Notes: generated by a model not told the origin, from the letters alone. Numbered from the stretch's first letter, positions 15,832-26,092 are shown. The stretch: 64,000 nt of DNA from Komagataeibacter xylinus (GCF_009834365.1 NZ_CP041348.1:2021001-2085000); one strand, 5' to 3'. Made by a program: numbers and translations.

Positions 15832-18162
15832 TCAGTCAGCGGCTTCGGCTTCGCGGGTGCTGTCGCCTTCATCGCCTTCAGTGGAATCGTTATCCGCCTG
15901 CGAGATGTATTCAAAGTCGAGCTTGCCATCCTTGAGCGTGATCTTGGCAACCCCACCCTTGGTCAGCTTGCCGAACAGCAGTTCCTCGGCCAGCGGCTTC
16001 TTGATGTTTTCCTGAATGACACGGCCCAGGGGGCGTGCGCCATACAGGCGGTCGTAGCCACGTTCAGCCAGCCATTCCCGCGCGGCGGACGAGATCTCGA
16101 TCATCACGTTGCGATCGGCCAGCTGGGCCTCAAGCTGGAAGATGAACTTCTCCACCACCCGGTCCACCACATGCGGCGACAGGTTGGCAAACGGAATGAT
16201 CGCATCAAGCCGGTTGCGGAACTCCGGCGTGAACAGGCGCTTGATCGCATCCTCGTCCTCGCCTTCGCGGCTGGTGCGGCCAAAGCCGATGGCCTCCTTG
16301 CTCAGGTCGGCGGCACCTGCATTGGTGGTCATGATCAGTACCACGTTGCGGAAGTCGACCGTCTTGCCATTATGGTCGGTCAGCCGCCCATGGTCCATCA
16401 CCTGCAGCAGCACGTTATACAGGTCCTGATGCGCCTTCTCGATCTCATCAAGCAGCAGGACCGCATGCGGGTGCTGGTCGATGGCATCAGTCAGCAGGCC
16501 ACCCTGGTCAAAGCCGACATAGCCCGGCGGGGCGCCGATCAGCCGCGAGATCGAATGCCGCTCCATGTATTCCGACATGTCGAAGCGGATCAGTTCGATG
16601 CCCAGCGTTGCCGCAAGCTGCTTGGCCACTTCCGTCTTGCCCACGCCGGTGGGGCCGGAGAACAGGTAGTTGCCAATCGGCTTTTCCGGGTCGCGCAGGC
16701 CCGCGCGTGACAGCTTGATCGCGGCCGTCAGGGCCTCGATCGCCTTGTCCTGCCCGTAAACCATGCCCTTGAGGTCACGCTCGAGCGAACGCAGGGTTTC
16801 CTTGTCGTCCGACGAGACGCTCTTGGGCGGGATGCGGGCGATCTTCGCCACGATGTCTTCCACATCCTTCAGCGTGACCGTCTTGCGGCGGCGGTTTTCG
16901 GGCACCAGCATGCGCGAGGCGCCGACCTCGTCAATCACGTCGATGGCCTTGTCGGGCAGTTTGCGGTCGTGGATGTATTTGGCGGCGAGTTCCACTGCCC
17001 CACGGATCGCATCATCGGTGTAGCGCACCTTGTGGTGCTTCTCGTAATTGACCTTGAGCCCGCGCAGGATCTTGACCGCATCCTCGACCGAAGGCTCCGC
17101 CACGTCGATCTTCTGGAACCGGCGCACCAGTGCGCGGTCTTTCTCGAAGTGCTGGCGGTATTCCTTGTAGGTGGTCGAGCCCATGCAGCGCAGCGTGCCT
17201 GCAGCCAGGGCGGGCTTGAGCAGGTTGGAGGCATCCATCGCCCCGCCCGAGGTCGCACCCGCGCCAATCACGGTATGGATCTCGTCAATGAACAGGATCG
17301 AGCCGGGATTGTTGTCGAGTTCGGTCACGACTGCTTTCAGCCGTTCCTCGAAGTCGCCACGGTAGCGCGTGCCCGCAAGCAGCGCGCCCATGTCGAGCGA
17401 GTAGATGGTGGCGTTGAGCAACACTTCAGGCACGTCGCCTTCAACAATGCGCTTGGCCAGCCCCTCGGCAATTGCGGTCTTGCCCACGCCGGGGTCACCC
17501 ACATAGAGCGGGTTGTTCTTGGTGCGGCGGCACAGGATCTGGATCGTGCGCTCGATTTCAGAGTCGCGGCCGATCAGCGGGTCAACCTTGCCCTCCTGCG
17601 CCTTGTCATTGAGGTTGGTGCAGTAGGTGGACAGCGCATCCTGGCTTTTCTGCCCGGTCTTGCCGCGTTCCTCGCTCTCGCCGCCTTCGGGCGGGCTGCC
17701 CGCAACCGGGCGGCGCGTGGAGCGGTCGGGCGCCTTGGCAATGCCGTGGGAGATGAAGTTGACCGCATCAAGCCGCGTCATGTCCTGCAACTGCAGGAAA
17801 TACACGGCATGGCTCTCGCGCTCGGCAAACAGGGCCACGAGCACGTTGGCCCCCGTCACCTCATCGCGCCCGGTGGACTGCACGTGAATGGCCGCGCGCT
17901 GGATCACGCGCTGGAAGGCGGCGGTGGGCTTGGGGTCAACCGTGCGGTCGGCCGCAAGGCCCGCAAGATCCTTGTCAAGAAAGTCGGTCAGGTCGGTGCG
18001 CAGCTTGTTCAGATCGACCCCGCAGGCACGGAATACCGTTACGGCATCAGGGTCGTCGATCAGCGCGAGGAGGAGGTGTTCAAGCGTTGCGTATTCGTGC
18101 CGGCGGTCGCCGGCCAGTGTCAGCGCACGGTGAAGCGTCTGTTCAAGATTACGTGACAACAT
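15832..18162 (-). CDS. clpA: ATP-dependent Clp protease ATP-binding subunit ClpA
   Basis: A hexameric AAA+ unfoldase that feeds substrates, including N-degron proteins delivered by ClpS, to the ClpP protease in the cytosol. The 776-residue protein has a Clp N-domain repeat ([19 protein letters not shown] from residue 6). The first AAA+ module has Walker [10 protein letters not shown] and Walker B ILFIDEIH. The second has GPTGVGKTE and [12 protein letters not shown] chose ATG 18162, preceded by AAGGAG, which starts exactly like other ClpA proteins; a TTG seven codons upstream is unlikely. clpS lies just upstream on the same strand, the classical arrangement. Confidence 0.96.
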   Translation of the reverse strand: MLSRNLEQTLHRALTLAGDRRHEYATLEHLLLALIDDPDAVTVFRACGVDLNKLRTDLTDFLDKDLAGLAADRTVDPKPTAAFQRVIQRAAIHVQSTGRDEVTGANVLVALFAERESHAVYFLQLQDMTRLDAVNFISHGIAKAPDRSTRRPVAGSPPEGGESEERGKTGQKSQDALSTYCTNLNDKAQEGKVDPLIGRDSEIERTIQILCRRTKNNPLYVGDPGVGKTAIAEGLAKRIVEGDVPEVLLNATIYSLDMGALLAGTRYRGDFEERLKAVVTELDNNPGSILFIDEIHTVIGAGATSGGAMDASNLLKPALAAGTLRCMGSTTYKEYRQHFEKDRALVRRFQKIDVAEPSVEDAVKILRGLKVNYEKHHKVRYTDDAIRGAVELAAKYIHDRKLPDKAIDVIDEVGASRMLVPENRRRKTVTLKDVEDIVAKIARIPPKSVSSDDKETLRSLERDLKGMVYGQDKAIEALTAAIKLSRAGLRDPEKPIGNYLFSGPTGVGKTEVAKQLAATLGIELIRFDMSEYMERHSISRLIGAPPGYVGFDQGGLLTDAIDQHPHAVLLLDEIEKAHQDLYNVLLQVMDHGRLTDHNGKTVDFRNVVLIMTTNAGAADLSKEAIGFGRTSREGEDEDAIKRLFTPEFRNRLDAIIPFANLSPHVVDRVVEKFIFQLEAQLADRNVMIEISSAAREWLAERGYDRLYGARPLGRVIQENIKKPLAEELLFGKLTKGGVAKITLKDGKLDFEYISQADNDSTEGDEGDSTREAEAAD

Positions 18163-18323
18163 GCCGAGACGCTCCTTTTCCAAGAGGGGCCACCAGGACC
18201 CCGGAGATCATAACCGGTAAGCGAGGACAATCCTTGCCCTGTTGCGATGGAAATGCCAGCACAAAATGCCATGGAACGCGATCGGATCGCGACGGGGGCG
18301 GGAAGATGCGCTTGCTCGTGGGC

Positions 18324-18755
18324 TCAGTCCTTTTCAATCGTGCATTGCAGCGGGTGCTGGTTCTGGCGCGCGAGGTCCATCACCTGTGTTACCTTGGTTT
18401 CGGCAACCTCGTACGTAAAGACCCCGCACACGCCCACACCACGTTTGTGAACGTGCAGCATGATGTCGGTCGCTTCCTCGCGGTTCTTCTGGAAAAAGCG
18501 CTCGAGCACATGCACCACGAACTCCATGGGCGTGTAGTCATCGTTGAGCATCAGCACCTTGTACATTGCCGGCTTGCGGGTCTGTGGCCGGGTGCGGATG
18601 ACCACGTCGATCATGCCGTCATCATTGCCCGGCGGCGAGTCCTGCCCGCCGTTACGGCGTGGGGGCGTATTGCCGCCATGCCCATGCGGGCGCGGGCTGT
18701 CCGCGCCGGGTCGGGGCGCGGGGTGGGGCAGGGAAGCTTGAGCAATAGCAGACAT
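18324..18755 (-). CDS. clpS: ATP-dependent Clp protease adaptor ClpS
   Basis: Adaptor that recognises N-terminal Leu, Phe, Trp or Tyr and hands the protein to ClpA. The core ([57 protein letters not shown]) is complete. It keeps the DD/HVxxR-type N-degron pocket. With ATG 18755 the 143-residue protein carries about 50 extra N-terminal residues rich in Pro, Gly, His and Asn, more than most alphaproteobacterial ClpS. ATG 18614 ([11 protein letters not shown]) would give a typical core-only protein, so the true start is open. clpA follows downstream; aat, which makes ClpS substrates, is also in this window. Confidence 0.93.
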   Translation of the reverse strand: MSAIAQASLPHPAPRPGADSPRPHGHGGNTPPRRNGGQDSPPGNDDGMIDVVIRTRPQTRKPAMYKVLMLNDDYTPMEFVVHVLERFFQKNREEATDIMLHVHKRGVGVCGVFTYEVAETKVTQVMDLARQNQHPLQCTIEKD

Positions 18756-19015
18756 GACAGGTACCATATTGGAACTTTGCCGCCGGTTGAAAGGGGCGTG
18801 CGCCGGGGCGCAGGGATTTTTTTGCATCACCCCTTAAACCGCGTGCATCCCCGTTTATGGAATGGCAAGGATATAAATACGCTCTGGACGAATAGAAAAC
18901 CTTTCTTTTAGAATGGTTGCAGCCAAGCAACCCGTGAATGGATGGAGGGGTGCCGGGTAACCCCGTGCGCCCGAAGCCGTATGATGATCATTGCACGCGC
19001 AGGTTTCGCCATCTC

Positions 19016-20137
19016 ATGAGCCGTTTATTCACCACCCGTTTTTCCCGCCTCAGGGTCACTGCAACCGTGGGGCTGTGTGTCGGCCTTGGGGGCATGCATG
19101 CCGCAAGGGCGCAATATGTGGGGCAGGTCAGCTCCATCGTGATTGATGCCCGCACCGGCGCCGTGCTGTCGCAGCAGGATTCGGACCTGCGCCGCTACCC
19201 CGCCAGCCTGACCAAGCTGATGACGCTGTACCTTGCTTTCAAGGCCGTGAGCACGGGGCGGGTTGCATTAAATCAGGAAATGCCGGTTTCGATCCATGCC
19301 GCCTCGATGGAACCCTCCAAGCTTGGCCTGCGTCCGGGTTCGCAGATTACGGTAGAGCAGGCGGTGCTCGCACTGGTCACGAAGTCCGCCAATGATGCGG
19401 CCTGCGCGTTAGGCGAGTTTCTCGGCGGTGGTGACGAGACCCGCTTCGCCGCGATGATGACGCGCGAGGCTGGCCGGCTTGGCATGTATGATACCGTGTT
19501 CCGCAATGCCTCGGGCCTGCCCAACCCCGAGCAGATGACATCGGCGCGTGACCTCGCCACCCTGGCGCGCCACCTGATCGTGGATTATGGCGAGTACTAC
19601 CATTACTTCGCGGTGCCGAACTTCTATTTCCACGGGCGCGATGTACCCAACCATGACCCGATGCTCGGCGCCTATCCCGGCGCTGATGGCCTCAAGACCG
19701 GTTATACCGATGAGGCAGGGCATAACCTCGTGACCTCCGCCGTGCGCGACAATGTGCGCCTGATCGGCGTGGTGATGGGGGCGAAGTCCAATACACGGCG
19801 CAACACCACCATGGCCGCCCTGCTCGATACCAGCTTTGAGGCCGAGGGTGTGGCCCCCGTGGCGCGTCCCGTCACGCGGCCGCTGCTGCTCGCGCGTGCA
19901 GGCGGCAGGTCGGCTGCCAGCCGCCGTGGCGTGATGCTGGCCTCCGCCCGCCTGCGCGCCAGTACGGCGGATGAAGTGGCCGAGGCCCCCGCCATCCCCG
20001 CCTCGTACACCCGCCTTAGGCGCGGGCATGGAACGGTGGTGCACGTGCACCCCGCACCCGTGCGGGCGCATGTGCATCTGGTCAGCATGGGGCACGTGGC
20101 GCACACCACGCATGTCCGCGCCAAGTCACGAAGCTGA
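19016..20137 (+). CDS. D-alanyl-D-alanine carboxypeptidase (PBP, S11 family)
   Basis: A periplasmic serine peptidase of about 373 residues that trims peptidoglycan stem peptides. A signal peptide (RLRVTATVGLCVGLGGMHAARA) precedes the catalytic domain. The S11 triad motifs are all present: SxxK in YPASLTKLM, SxN in TKSAND, and KTG in GLKTGYTDEAGH. After the catalytic domain the protein lacks an obvious PBP5_C domain or membrane anchor. It instead ends in a basic, His-rich tail (HVHPAPVRAHVHL, HVAHTTHVRAKSRS). ATG 19016 places the signal at the N-terminus; the frame is open to 18938 upstream. Confidence 0.92.
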   Translation: MSRLFTTRFSRLRVTATVGLCVGLGGMHAARAQYVGQVSSIVIDARTGAVLSQQDSDLRRYPASLTKLMTLYLAFKAVSTGRVALNQEMPVSIHAASMEPSKLGLRPGSQITVEQAVLALVTKSANDAACALGEFLGGGDETRFAAMMTREAGRLGMYDTVFRNASGLPNPEQMTSARDLATLARHLIVDYGEYYHYFAVPNFYFHGRDVPNHDPMLGAYPGADGLKTGYTDEAGHNLVTSAVRDNVRLIGVVMGAKSNTRRNTTMAALLDTSFEAEGVAPVARPVTRPLLLARAGGRSAASRRGVMLASARLRASTADEVAEAPAIPASYTRLRRGHGTVVHVHPAPVRAHVHLVSMGHVAHTTHVRAKSRS

Positions 20138-20274
20138 CAGCACGGGCCGGGCAGGGTATAGAAGGCACGATTATCCATCCGGCGCGGCTGGCAGGCGGGT
20201 CAGGCGTGTTCCTGTTGTCCCTCTCATGACTGCGGGCGGGTGGTCATGCACAGATGACAGGAAAGGTTAGCGGC

Positions 20275-21081
20275 ATGGAAGGCGATATGCACGGCGGCGC
20301 GGTAAAGATCCACACGCCAGAAGATTTCGTGGGCATGCGGGCGGCAGGCCAGCTTGCCGCCCGCACGCTCGACATGATCACCCCGCATGTGCGCGAGGGG
20401 GTCACCACGGGCGAACTCGACCGCCTGATTCATGACTACATGATCGCCAATGGCGCAGTGCCCGCCACGCTTGGTTATCGCGGCTACCCGGCCTCAAGCT
20501 GCATTTCGATCAATCATGTCGTCTGCCACGGCATTCCGGGCGAAAAGACACTGAAGGATGGCGACATCCTCAACATCGATGTGACCGTCATCCTGGATGG
20601 CTGGTACGGTGATACGAGCCGGATGTATACCGTGGGCAAGGTCAAGCTGCGCGCGCAGAAGCTGATCGAGGCGACCTACGAATCCCTCATGCTGGCCATT
20701 GATGCCGTGCGCCCCGGCGCCACGCTGGGCGATATCGGGCACATCATCCAGACCTATGCCGAGGCGCGACGCTTTTCGGTGGTGCGCGATTTCTGCGGGC
20801 ATGGAATCGGGCGCACCTTCCACGCGCCGCCCAACGTGCTGCATTACGGCAACCCCGGCGAGGACCTGGTGCTGCGTCCGGGCATGTTCTTCACCATTGA
20901 GCCCATGCTCAATATCGGCCGCCCGGATGTGAAGATACTGGAAGACAAATGGACCGCCGTGACGCGTGACCGTTCGCTGTCCGCCCAGTTCGAGCACATG
21001 ATGGGGGTAACCGAGGACGGGTGCGAGGTCTTCACCCTCTCGCCCGCAGGCTATACCTGCCCACCCTACAAGCAGGCGTGA
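20275..21081 (+). CDS. map: Type I methionine aminopeptidase
   Basis: Removes the initiator Met from nascent proteins in the cytosol. The roughly 268-residue enzyme has the substrate-pocket His in NHVVCHGIPG. The five metal ligands are all visible: Asp in LNIDVTVILDGWYGD (two), His in GHGIGRTFH, Glu in FTIEPM and Glu in QFEHMMGVTEDG. I chose ATG 20275, which has AGGAAAGG eight bases upstream. ATG 20254 and ATG 20287 (after GGAAGG) are alternatives that change only the N-terminal tail. Confidence 0.95.
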   Translation: MEGDMHGGAVKIHTPEDFVGMRAAGQLAARTLDMITPHVREGVTTGELDRLIHDYMIANGAVPATLGYRGYPASSCISINHVVCHGIPGEKTLKDGDILNIDVTVILDGWYGDTSRMYTVGKVKLRAQKLIEATYESLMLAIDAVRPGATLGDIGHIIQTYAEARRFSVVRDFCGHGIGRTFHAPPNVLHYGNPGEDLVLRPGMFFTIEPMLNIGRPDVKILEDKWTAVTRDRSLSAQFEHMMGVTEDGCEVFTLSPAGYTCPPYKQA

Positions 21082-21135
21082 CGCACCACCCGTAAGGGAT
21101 AGACACGCCCGTAATAACCGAACAAGGAAACGCCC

Positions 21136-22911
21136 ATGCCTTCTGCCCGTGGCCTGCACTACCGCGCGCTCCTTCTTTCATGTCTTGTCGCCGCCCTGCC
21201 GGTGGCGGGGCGTGCCGCGGTGGTGGACCCGCTGGCATTCGAGAACACGCCGGGCGGCCAGGCCATCGGCATGGCCCCCACACCGGGGCGCAATGGCATG
21301 GTGGTCGTGGCGCAGGATCTCGCGGCCCATGTGGGCGCTGACATCCTCGCGCGCGGCGGCAACGCGGTCGATGCCGCCGTCGCGGTGGGCTATGCCATGG
21401 CGGTGGTCTATCCCGCTGCCGGTAATATCGGCGGCGGGGGGTTCATGACCCTGCGCCTGCCTGACGGGCAGGCGACCTTCATCGATTTCCGCGAGCATGC
21501 GCCAGGGGCAGCCACGGCCACCATGTATCAGGATGCGGCGGGCCACGTCATTGCCGGTGCCTCCACCAAGGGGTGGAAGGCCGTGGCCGTTCCCGGCACC
21601 GTGGCGGGGCTGGAAGAAGTGCATGACAAGTGGGGCAGGCTGTCGCGCGCGGATGTAATGGCGCCTGCCATCACGCTGGCGCGTGACGGGTTCATTCTCA
21701 AGCCCAGCGATGCGGACCTGCTGCACACCTCCACCGCAGCTTTTGCAAAAGACCCGTATGCCAGCAAAATCTTCCTGCACCCCGATGGCACGCCGCTCAT
21801 GGCGGGCGAGCGGCTGGTGCAGCCTGACCTGGCCCGCACGCTCGAGCGGATCGCGCGCAAGGGGGCCAGCGGCTTTTATGAAGGGCCGGTGGCGAAAGAG
21901 ATCATAAAAAGTAGCGAGAAGGGCGGCGGCATCCTGTCGCGCAAGGATTTCGCGAGCTACCACACCCGCATGATGGCGCCGCTGACGTGCGAGTATCGCG
22001 GCTATCATATCGATACGGCGCCTCCCCCAAGCGGCGGCGGTGTCGCGCTGTGCGAGATGCTCAACATCCTGTCGGGCTATGACATGCATGCGCTTGGCCT
22101 GCACACGGCCGCAGGCGTGCAGCGCGAGGTCGAGGCCATGCGCCACGCCTATGCCGACCGGCAGGATCTCGGCGATCCCGCCTTCGTCAATAACCCGATT
22201 GCGCACCTGACCGACCCGGCCTACGCAGCGCAGGTGCGTCAGTACCTGCCGCTCAACCATGCCGTTTCCTCCGCCAGCCTGCGTCCTGGCCAGCCTGAAG
22301 GCGAGAAGGAGGAAACCACTCATTATTCCATCGCCGACCAGTCGGGCATGACGGTGGCGGTGACCTATACGCTCAATGGCTGGTTCGGGGCTGGCGTGGT
22401 GGCGGGCAGCACCGGCGTGGTCATGAATGACGAGATGGACGATTTTGCCACCCGCCCCGGTGAGCCGAACATGTTCGGTATCGTGGGCAGCCAGGCCAAT
22501 GCCATAGCACCGGGCAAGACGCCGCTCTCCTCCATGGCGCCGACCATCATCTCGCATGATGGCCAGCCCGCCATGGTGCTTGGCAGCCCTGGCGGCTCGC
22601 GCATTCCCACCATCATCCTGTCGGTGCTGACCGGCATGGTCGATTACGGGCTCGACGTGCAGCAGGCGGTCGACCTGCCGCGCATCCATGAGCAGTGGCA
22701 GCCCGACGTGGTGCAGGTGGAACACGGCGCGCTGTCGCCCGCAGTCATCCGCACGCTCACCCATGAGGGCTACAAGGTGGAGGAGCATGCGCCTTGGGGC
22801 GTTGCGGAGAGCATCCTTGTCGGTGGTCCGCGCATCGGCAGGGCAGGGCAGGTGCGTTATTATGGCGGGGCCGACCTGCGCCACCAGTCCGGTGCGGCCG
22901 TGGGCGAATAA
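21136..22911 (+). CDS. ggt: Gamma-glutamyltranspeptidase
   Basis: A periplasmic Ntn-hydrolase of 591 residues that cleaves glutathione and other gamma-glutamyl compounds. It has a signal peptide (LLLSCLVAALPVAGRAA). The large subunit includes GGNAVDAAVAVGYAMAVVYP and the Arg of DFREHAPG. The autoprocessing site and nucleophile Thr are in KEETTHYSIADQSG. The oxyanion/glycine motif LSSMAPTIISHDG and the GSPGGSRIP block follow. All catalytic elements appear intact. An AAGGAAACGCCC segment precedes ATG 21136. It may supply Cys-Gly and Glu from the periplasm; no operon partner is evident. Confidence 0.95.
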   Translation: MPSARGLHYRALLLSCLVAALPVAGRAAVVDPLAFENTPGGQAIGMAPTPGRNGMVVVAQDLAAHVGADILARGGNAVDAAVAVGYAMAVVYPAAGNIGGGGFMTLRLPDGQATFIDFREHAPGAATATMYQDAAGHVIAGASTKGWKAVAVPGTVAGLEEVHDKWGRLSRADVMAPAITLARDGFILKPSDADLLHTSTAAFAKDPYASKIFLHPDGTPLMAGERLVQPDLARTLERIARKGASGFYEGPVAKEIIKSSEKGGGILSRKDFASYHTRMMAPLTCEYRGYHIDTAPPPSGGGVALCEMLNILSGYDMHALGLHTAAGVQREVEAMRHAYADRQDLGDPAFVNNPIAHLTDPAYAAQVRQYLPLNHAVSSASLRPGQPEGEKEETTHYSIADQSGMTVAVTYTLNGWFGAGVVAGSTGVVMNDEMDDFATRPGEPNMFGIVGSQANAIAPGKTPLSSMAPTIISHDGQPAMVLGSPGGSRIPTIILSVLTGMVDYGLDVQQAVDLPRIHEQWQPDVVQVEHGALSPAVIRTLTHEGYKVEEHAPWGVAESILVGGPRIGRAGQVRYYGGADLRHQSGAAVGE

Positions 22912-22934
22912 GCGTGATTTTTTCACCCGCCCCC

Positions 22935-22962
22935 TTGTGCATGGGGCAGGGGTATGTGTTAG
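22935..22962 (+). promoter_or_regulatory. Possible promoter of the SRP RNA gene
   Basis: TTGTGC at 22935-22940 and TGTTAG at 22957-22962 are 16 bases apart and would start transcription about ten bases further on, at the first paired base of the SRP RNA. The -10 is a weak match, so this is tentative. Confidence 0.4.
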
Positions 22963-22971
22963 AACCCGCTC

Positions 22972-23065
22972 GGGAGATCGGTTGTAGACGGATACCTTGC
23001 TAACCTGGTCAGGTCCGGAAGGAAGCAGCCATAGTGAGTTTCGTCCGGGTTATGGCCGGTCTCTC
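22972..23065 (+). ncRNA. ffs: Signal recognition particle 4.5S RNA
   Basis: The RNA component of SRP, which binds Ffh and targets nascent membrane proteins. The universally conserved helix 8 core is plain: GGTCAGGTCCGGAAGGAAGC at about 23009-23028 with the GGAA tetraloop, followed by the symmetric and asymmetric loop partners. The ends pair, GGGAGATCGG (22972) with CCGGTCTCTC (ending 23065). At about 94 bases it is the short bacterial form without an Alu domain. Placement just upstream of dnaX is common in bacteria. Confidence 0.95.
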
Positions 23066-23136
23066 ATCTGAAACAAGTTTGTGTGTCGCCATCGCGCTGC
23101 GTACGTCATGGCCACTTCTCCAGCCCGGATGCATCA

Positions 23137-25134
23137 ATGACCGTTTCGTCGGATCAGGATCGTTCCGAGGAGGCCGGGCTGCCTGCACCGCCCGCAGATG
23201 GCCCCGGCCTGTTTGGTGACGCCCCGCCGCCATCGGCACCGCCCGTTGTGGCGGATGCAGCACCCGCCACACCTTACCGCGTGCTGGCCCGCAAATATCG
23301 CCCCACCACATTCGATGACCTGATCGGTCAGGAAATCACCGTCCGCATCCTGCGCAACGCCTTTGCGCTCGGGCGCGTGGCGCATGCCTTCATGCTGACC
23401 GGCGTGCGCGGCGTGGGCAAGACCACCACGGCGCGCATCATTGCCCGCGCGCTCAACTGCACCGGGCCTGATGGCAAGGGCGGCCCCACGGCAGACCCGT
23501 GTGGCGTATGCCCCAACTGCGTGGCCATACTCGCTGACCGCCACCCCGATGTGCTGGAGATGGATGCCGCCTCGCGCACCGGTGTGGACGACGTGCGCGA
23601 AATCATCGAGGCGACGCGCTTCCGGCCCATGCAGGGGCGCATGAAGGTCTTCATCATCGATGAGGTCCACATGCTCTCGCGCAACGCGTTCAACGCGCTG
23701 CTCAAGACGCTGGAGGAACCGCCCGCGCAGGTTACCTTCATCTTCGCCACGACCGAGCTGCGCAAGGTGCCGGTCACCGTGCTGTCACGCTGTCAGACCT
23801 TCGCGCTGCGCCGCGTGCCGCAAGTGGAACTCGCCGCCCATTTCGATCGCGTGGCGCGGGCTGAAAACGTCACCTTTACCCCCGATTCGCTGGCCCTGAT
23901 CGCGCGCGCGGCCGATGGCTCGGTGCGTGATGGGCTGTCGCTGCTCGATCAGGCGATAGCCCAGGGCACGCTTGATGGCGAAGGCGGCACGGATGCGGCT
24001 CCCATCGGGCTTGAGCTTGTGGCGGGCATGCTGGGTCTGGCTGATCGTGGGCTGGTGTTCGACCTGCTTGATGCGGTGCTGGAAGGCCGCCCCGAGCGCG
24101 CGCTGGCCATTACCGGTGATGTGTATGAGCGCGGCGGCGATCTGGGCGTGATGCTGGGCGATGTGCTGGAGCTTGTGCATACCGTCTCGCGGCTCAAGGC
24201 CATTCCCACCCTGCGTGACAACCCCGAGATGCCCGAGGCCGAGCGCAGGCGTGGCTCTGCCCTGGCCGAGCGCGTGCCGGTGCCGGTGCTGGGCCGCACA
24301 TGGCAGATGCTGCTCAAGGGCGTGGCTGAAGTGGAGCAGGCGCCTGACCGCAGGCAGGCCGCCGAGATGGTGCTGATCCGCCTGTGCTACGTGGCCGACC
24401 TGCCGCCGCCGGGTGACCTCGTGCGCCGCATGCTGGGGCAGGATGCCGCTGCAGCACCCATGCAGGTTTCTGGCGGGTCGGCTTCCCCCACAGGTGGCGG
24501 GGTGCAGGCAGGCGTCCCCCCTAGTGTTACGGCAGGCCCTGAGGGTGGCGGCGGCACAATCCGCATGGTGGCCAATGGTGGGGTGCGGGTCGATGCCCCG
24601 CCGCAGCACGCGCCCGAGATCAGCCGGGTGGAGCAGGAAGCGCTCGCGCCCTCGCCGCGCACATGGCGCGAGACGCTGGCGCTTGTGTCCGGGCGTGACG
24701 CCATGCTGCATGGCCATCTTTACCATGCGGTGCATCTTGTGGCGTTTGCGCCGCCGCTGATCACGATCCGGGTGGAGCGCAACAGCCTGCCCGGCCTGGC
24801 CCGGCGGCTTGAAACCTTCCTGCGCGAGATGACGGGCGATGCCAGCTGGCAGGTCCGTCAGTCCGATGAAGAAGGCGAGCCCACGATTGCCGAGCAGGGG
24901 GCCGAGATCATCGAACTGCACCGCGCGCAGGCCGAGGCCCACCCGTTGGTGCAGGCGGTTCTGGCGGTCTTCCCTACCGCCCGGCTCGGCGCCGTGACCG
25001 ATCACGCGCTGGATGATTACGGCCTGCCGCCAGAAGAGCTTGCACTGGAAAGTCTGGCGCCAGACCTCGAATTCGCCCCTCTTGATGCCGATCTGGTAGA
25101 AGAGGACGATCTGGATGCAGATGATTTTGCCTGA
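23137..25134 (+). CDS. dnaX: DNA polymerase III subunits gamma/tau
   Basis: The clamp-loader ATPase of the replisome, 665 residues from ATG 23137. After a Pro/Ala-rich lead of about 45 residues come YRVLARKYRPTTFDDLIGQE and Walker A GVRGVGKTTTAR. The zinc-binding cysteines of LNCTGP...DPCGVCPNC follow, then the DEVHMLSRNAFNALLKTLEEP motif and sensor 1 FATTELRKVPVTVLSRC. A long tau-like C-terminus ends in a very acidic tail (DADLVEEDDLDADDFA). No programmed frameshift slip site was looked for exhaustively. The frame is open 18 codons upstream but that extension lacks a ribosome-binding site. ybaB and recR follow in the conserved order. Confidence 0.95.
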   Translation: MTVSSDQDRSEEAGLPAPPADGPGLFGDAPPPSAPPVVADAAPATPYRVLARKYRPTTFDDLIGQEITVRILRNAFALGRVAHAFMLTGVRGVGKTTTARIIARALNCTGPDGKGGPTADPCGVCPNCVAILADRHPDVLEMDAASRTGVDDVREIIEATRFRPMQGRMKVFIIDEVHMLSRNAFNALLKTLEEPPAQVTFIFATTELRKVPVTVLSRCQTFALRRVPQVELAAHFDRVARAENVTFTPDSLALIARAADGSVRDGLSLLDQAIAQGTLDGEGGTDAAPIGLELVAGMLGLADRGLVFDLLDAVLEGRPERALAITGDVYERGGDLGVMLGDVLELVHTVSRLKAIPTLRDNPEMPEAERRRGSALAERVPVPVLGRTWQMLLKGVAEVEQAPDRRQAAEMVLIRLCYVADLPPPGDLVRRMLGQDAAAAPMQVSGGSASPTGGGVQAGVPPSVTAGPEGGGGTIRMVANGGVRVDAPPQHAPEISRVEQEALAPSPRTWRETLALVSGRDAMLHGHLYHAVHLVAFAPPLITIRVERNSLPGLARRLETFLREMTGDASWQVRQSDEEGEPTIAEQGAEIIELHRAQAEAHPLVQAVLAVFPTARLGAVTDHALDDYGLPPEELALESLAPDLEFAPLDADLVEEDDLDADDFA

Positions 25135-25149
25135 GGAGAGACACGGAAC

Positions 25150-25473
25150 ATGAAAAATCTTGCCGGCCTGATGAAACAGGCCACCCAGATGCAGGCCCGC
25201 ATGGAAGAAATGCAGGCCAAGCTTGAAGATATGGTCATTGAAGGCAGCGCGGGCGCTGGCATGGTCACGCTGACCATGAACGGCAAGGGCGACATGAAGT
25301 CGATCACCATCGACCCCAAGCTGGCCGACCCCGCCGAGATGGAAATGCTGCAGGACCTGATCCTTGCCGCCAGCGCCGATGCCCGCAAGAAGCTCGACGC
25401 CACCGCCAGCGAGGAAATGAAGAAGGTCACCGGTGGCCTGAACCTGCCGGGCGGGATGAAATTCCCGTTCTGA
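25150..25473 (+). CDS. YbaB/EbfC family nucleoid-associated protein
   Basis: A 107-residue DNA-binding protein that forms a tweezer-like dimer. It has the N-terminal amphipathic helix rich in Met and Gln ([18 protein letters not shown]), then the beta-sheet [20 protein letters not shown]. The C-terminal helix ends [16 protein letters not shown], a close match to the family. GGAGAGACACGGAAC precedes the ATG. It lies between dnaX and recR, the standard bacterial context for recombination or replication support. Confidence 0.95.
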   Translation: MKNLAGLMKQATQMQARMEEMQAKLEDMVIEGSAGAGMVTLTMNGKGDMKSITIDPKLADPAEMEMLQDLILAASADARKKLDATASEEMKKVTGGLNLPGGMKFPF

Positions 25474-25495
25474 GCCATGGCGCAGGGGAGCATGC

Positions 25496-26092
25496 ATGAG
25501 CGGGCGGGGTGAAATCGACCGGCTGGTGACCCTGCTGGGCCGCCTGCCGGGGCTTGGGCCCCGCTCAGCCCGTCGGGCTGCGCTGGCCCTGCTGCGCCAG
25601 CCCCATGCCCGCATGCTGCCGCTTGCTCAGGCCATGGAACAGGCGGCGCGCGCCGTACGCACCTGCTCCACCTGCGGCAATCTCGACACGACCGACCCCT
25701 GCGCCATCTGCGCCGATCCCACCCGTGATGCGGGGCTGGTGTGCGTGGTGGAGAATGTGGGCGACCTGTGGGCGCTCGAGCGTGCGGGCGTGCATCGTGG
25801 CGTATATCAGGTGCTTGGCGGCACGCTGTCGGCCCTGTCCGGCATCGGGCCAGATGACCTCAACGTGCAGCCATTGCTCGACCGCATTGCCCAAGGCAGC
25901 GTGCGCGAAGTCATTCTGGCCTTGGGTGCAACAGTGGAAGGGGCCACCACCATGCACTGGTTGCATGAGCGGCTGGCCCGCTTTGACATAAAAATCAGCC
26001 GCGTGGGGCAGGGCGTGCCGGTGGGGGGCGCGCTTGATGTGCTTGATGATGGCACGCTGGCCGCCGCCATCATGGCGCGCAGGCCCGCATGA
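25496..26092 (+). CDS. recR: Recombination protein RecR
   Basis: A ring-forming partner of RecO/RecF in gap repair, 198 residues. The helix-hairpin-helix LLGRLPGLGPRSARRAAL begins near residue 12. The zinc finger CSTCGNLDTTDPCAICADP has four cysteines, and the Toprim domain starts at LVCVVENVGDLWALERAG. The C-terminal Walker B-like segment reads RVGQGVPVGGALDVLDDGTL. Start ATG is 22 bases after ybaB. Its TGA overlaps the next gene's ATG. Confidence 0.95.
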   Translation: MSGRGEIDRLVTLLGRLPGLGPRSARRAALALLRQPHARMLPLAQAMEQAARAVRTCSTCGNLDTTDPCAICADPTRDAGLVCVVENVGDLWALERAGVHRGVYQVLGGTLSALSGIGPDDLNVQPLLDRIAQGSVREVILALGATVEGATTMHWLHERLARFDIKISRVGQGVPVGGALDVLDDGTLAAAIMARRPA

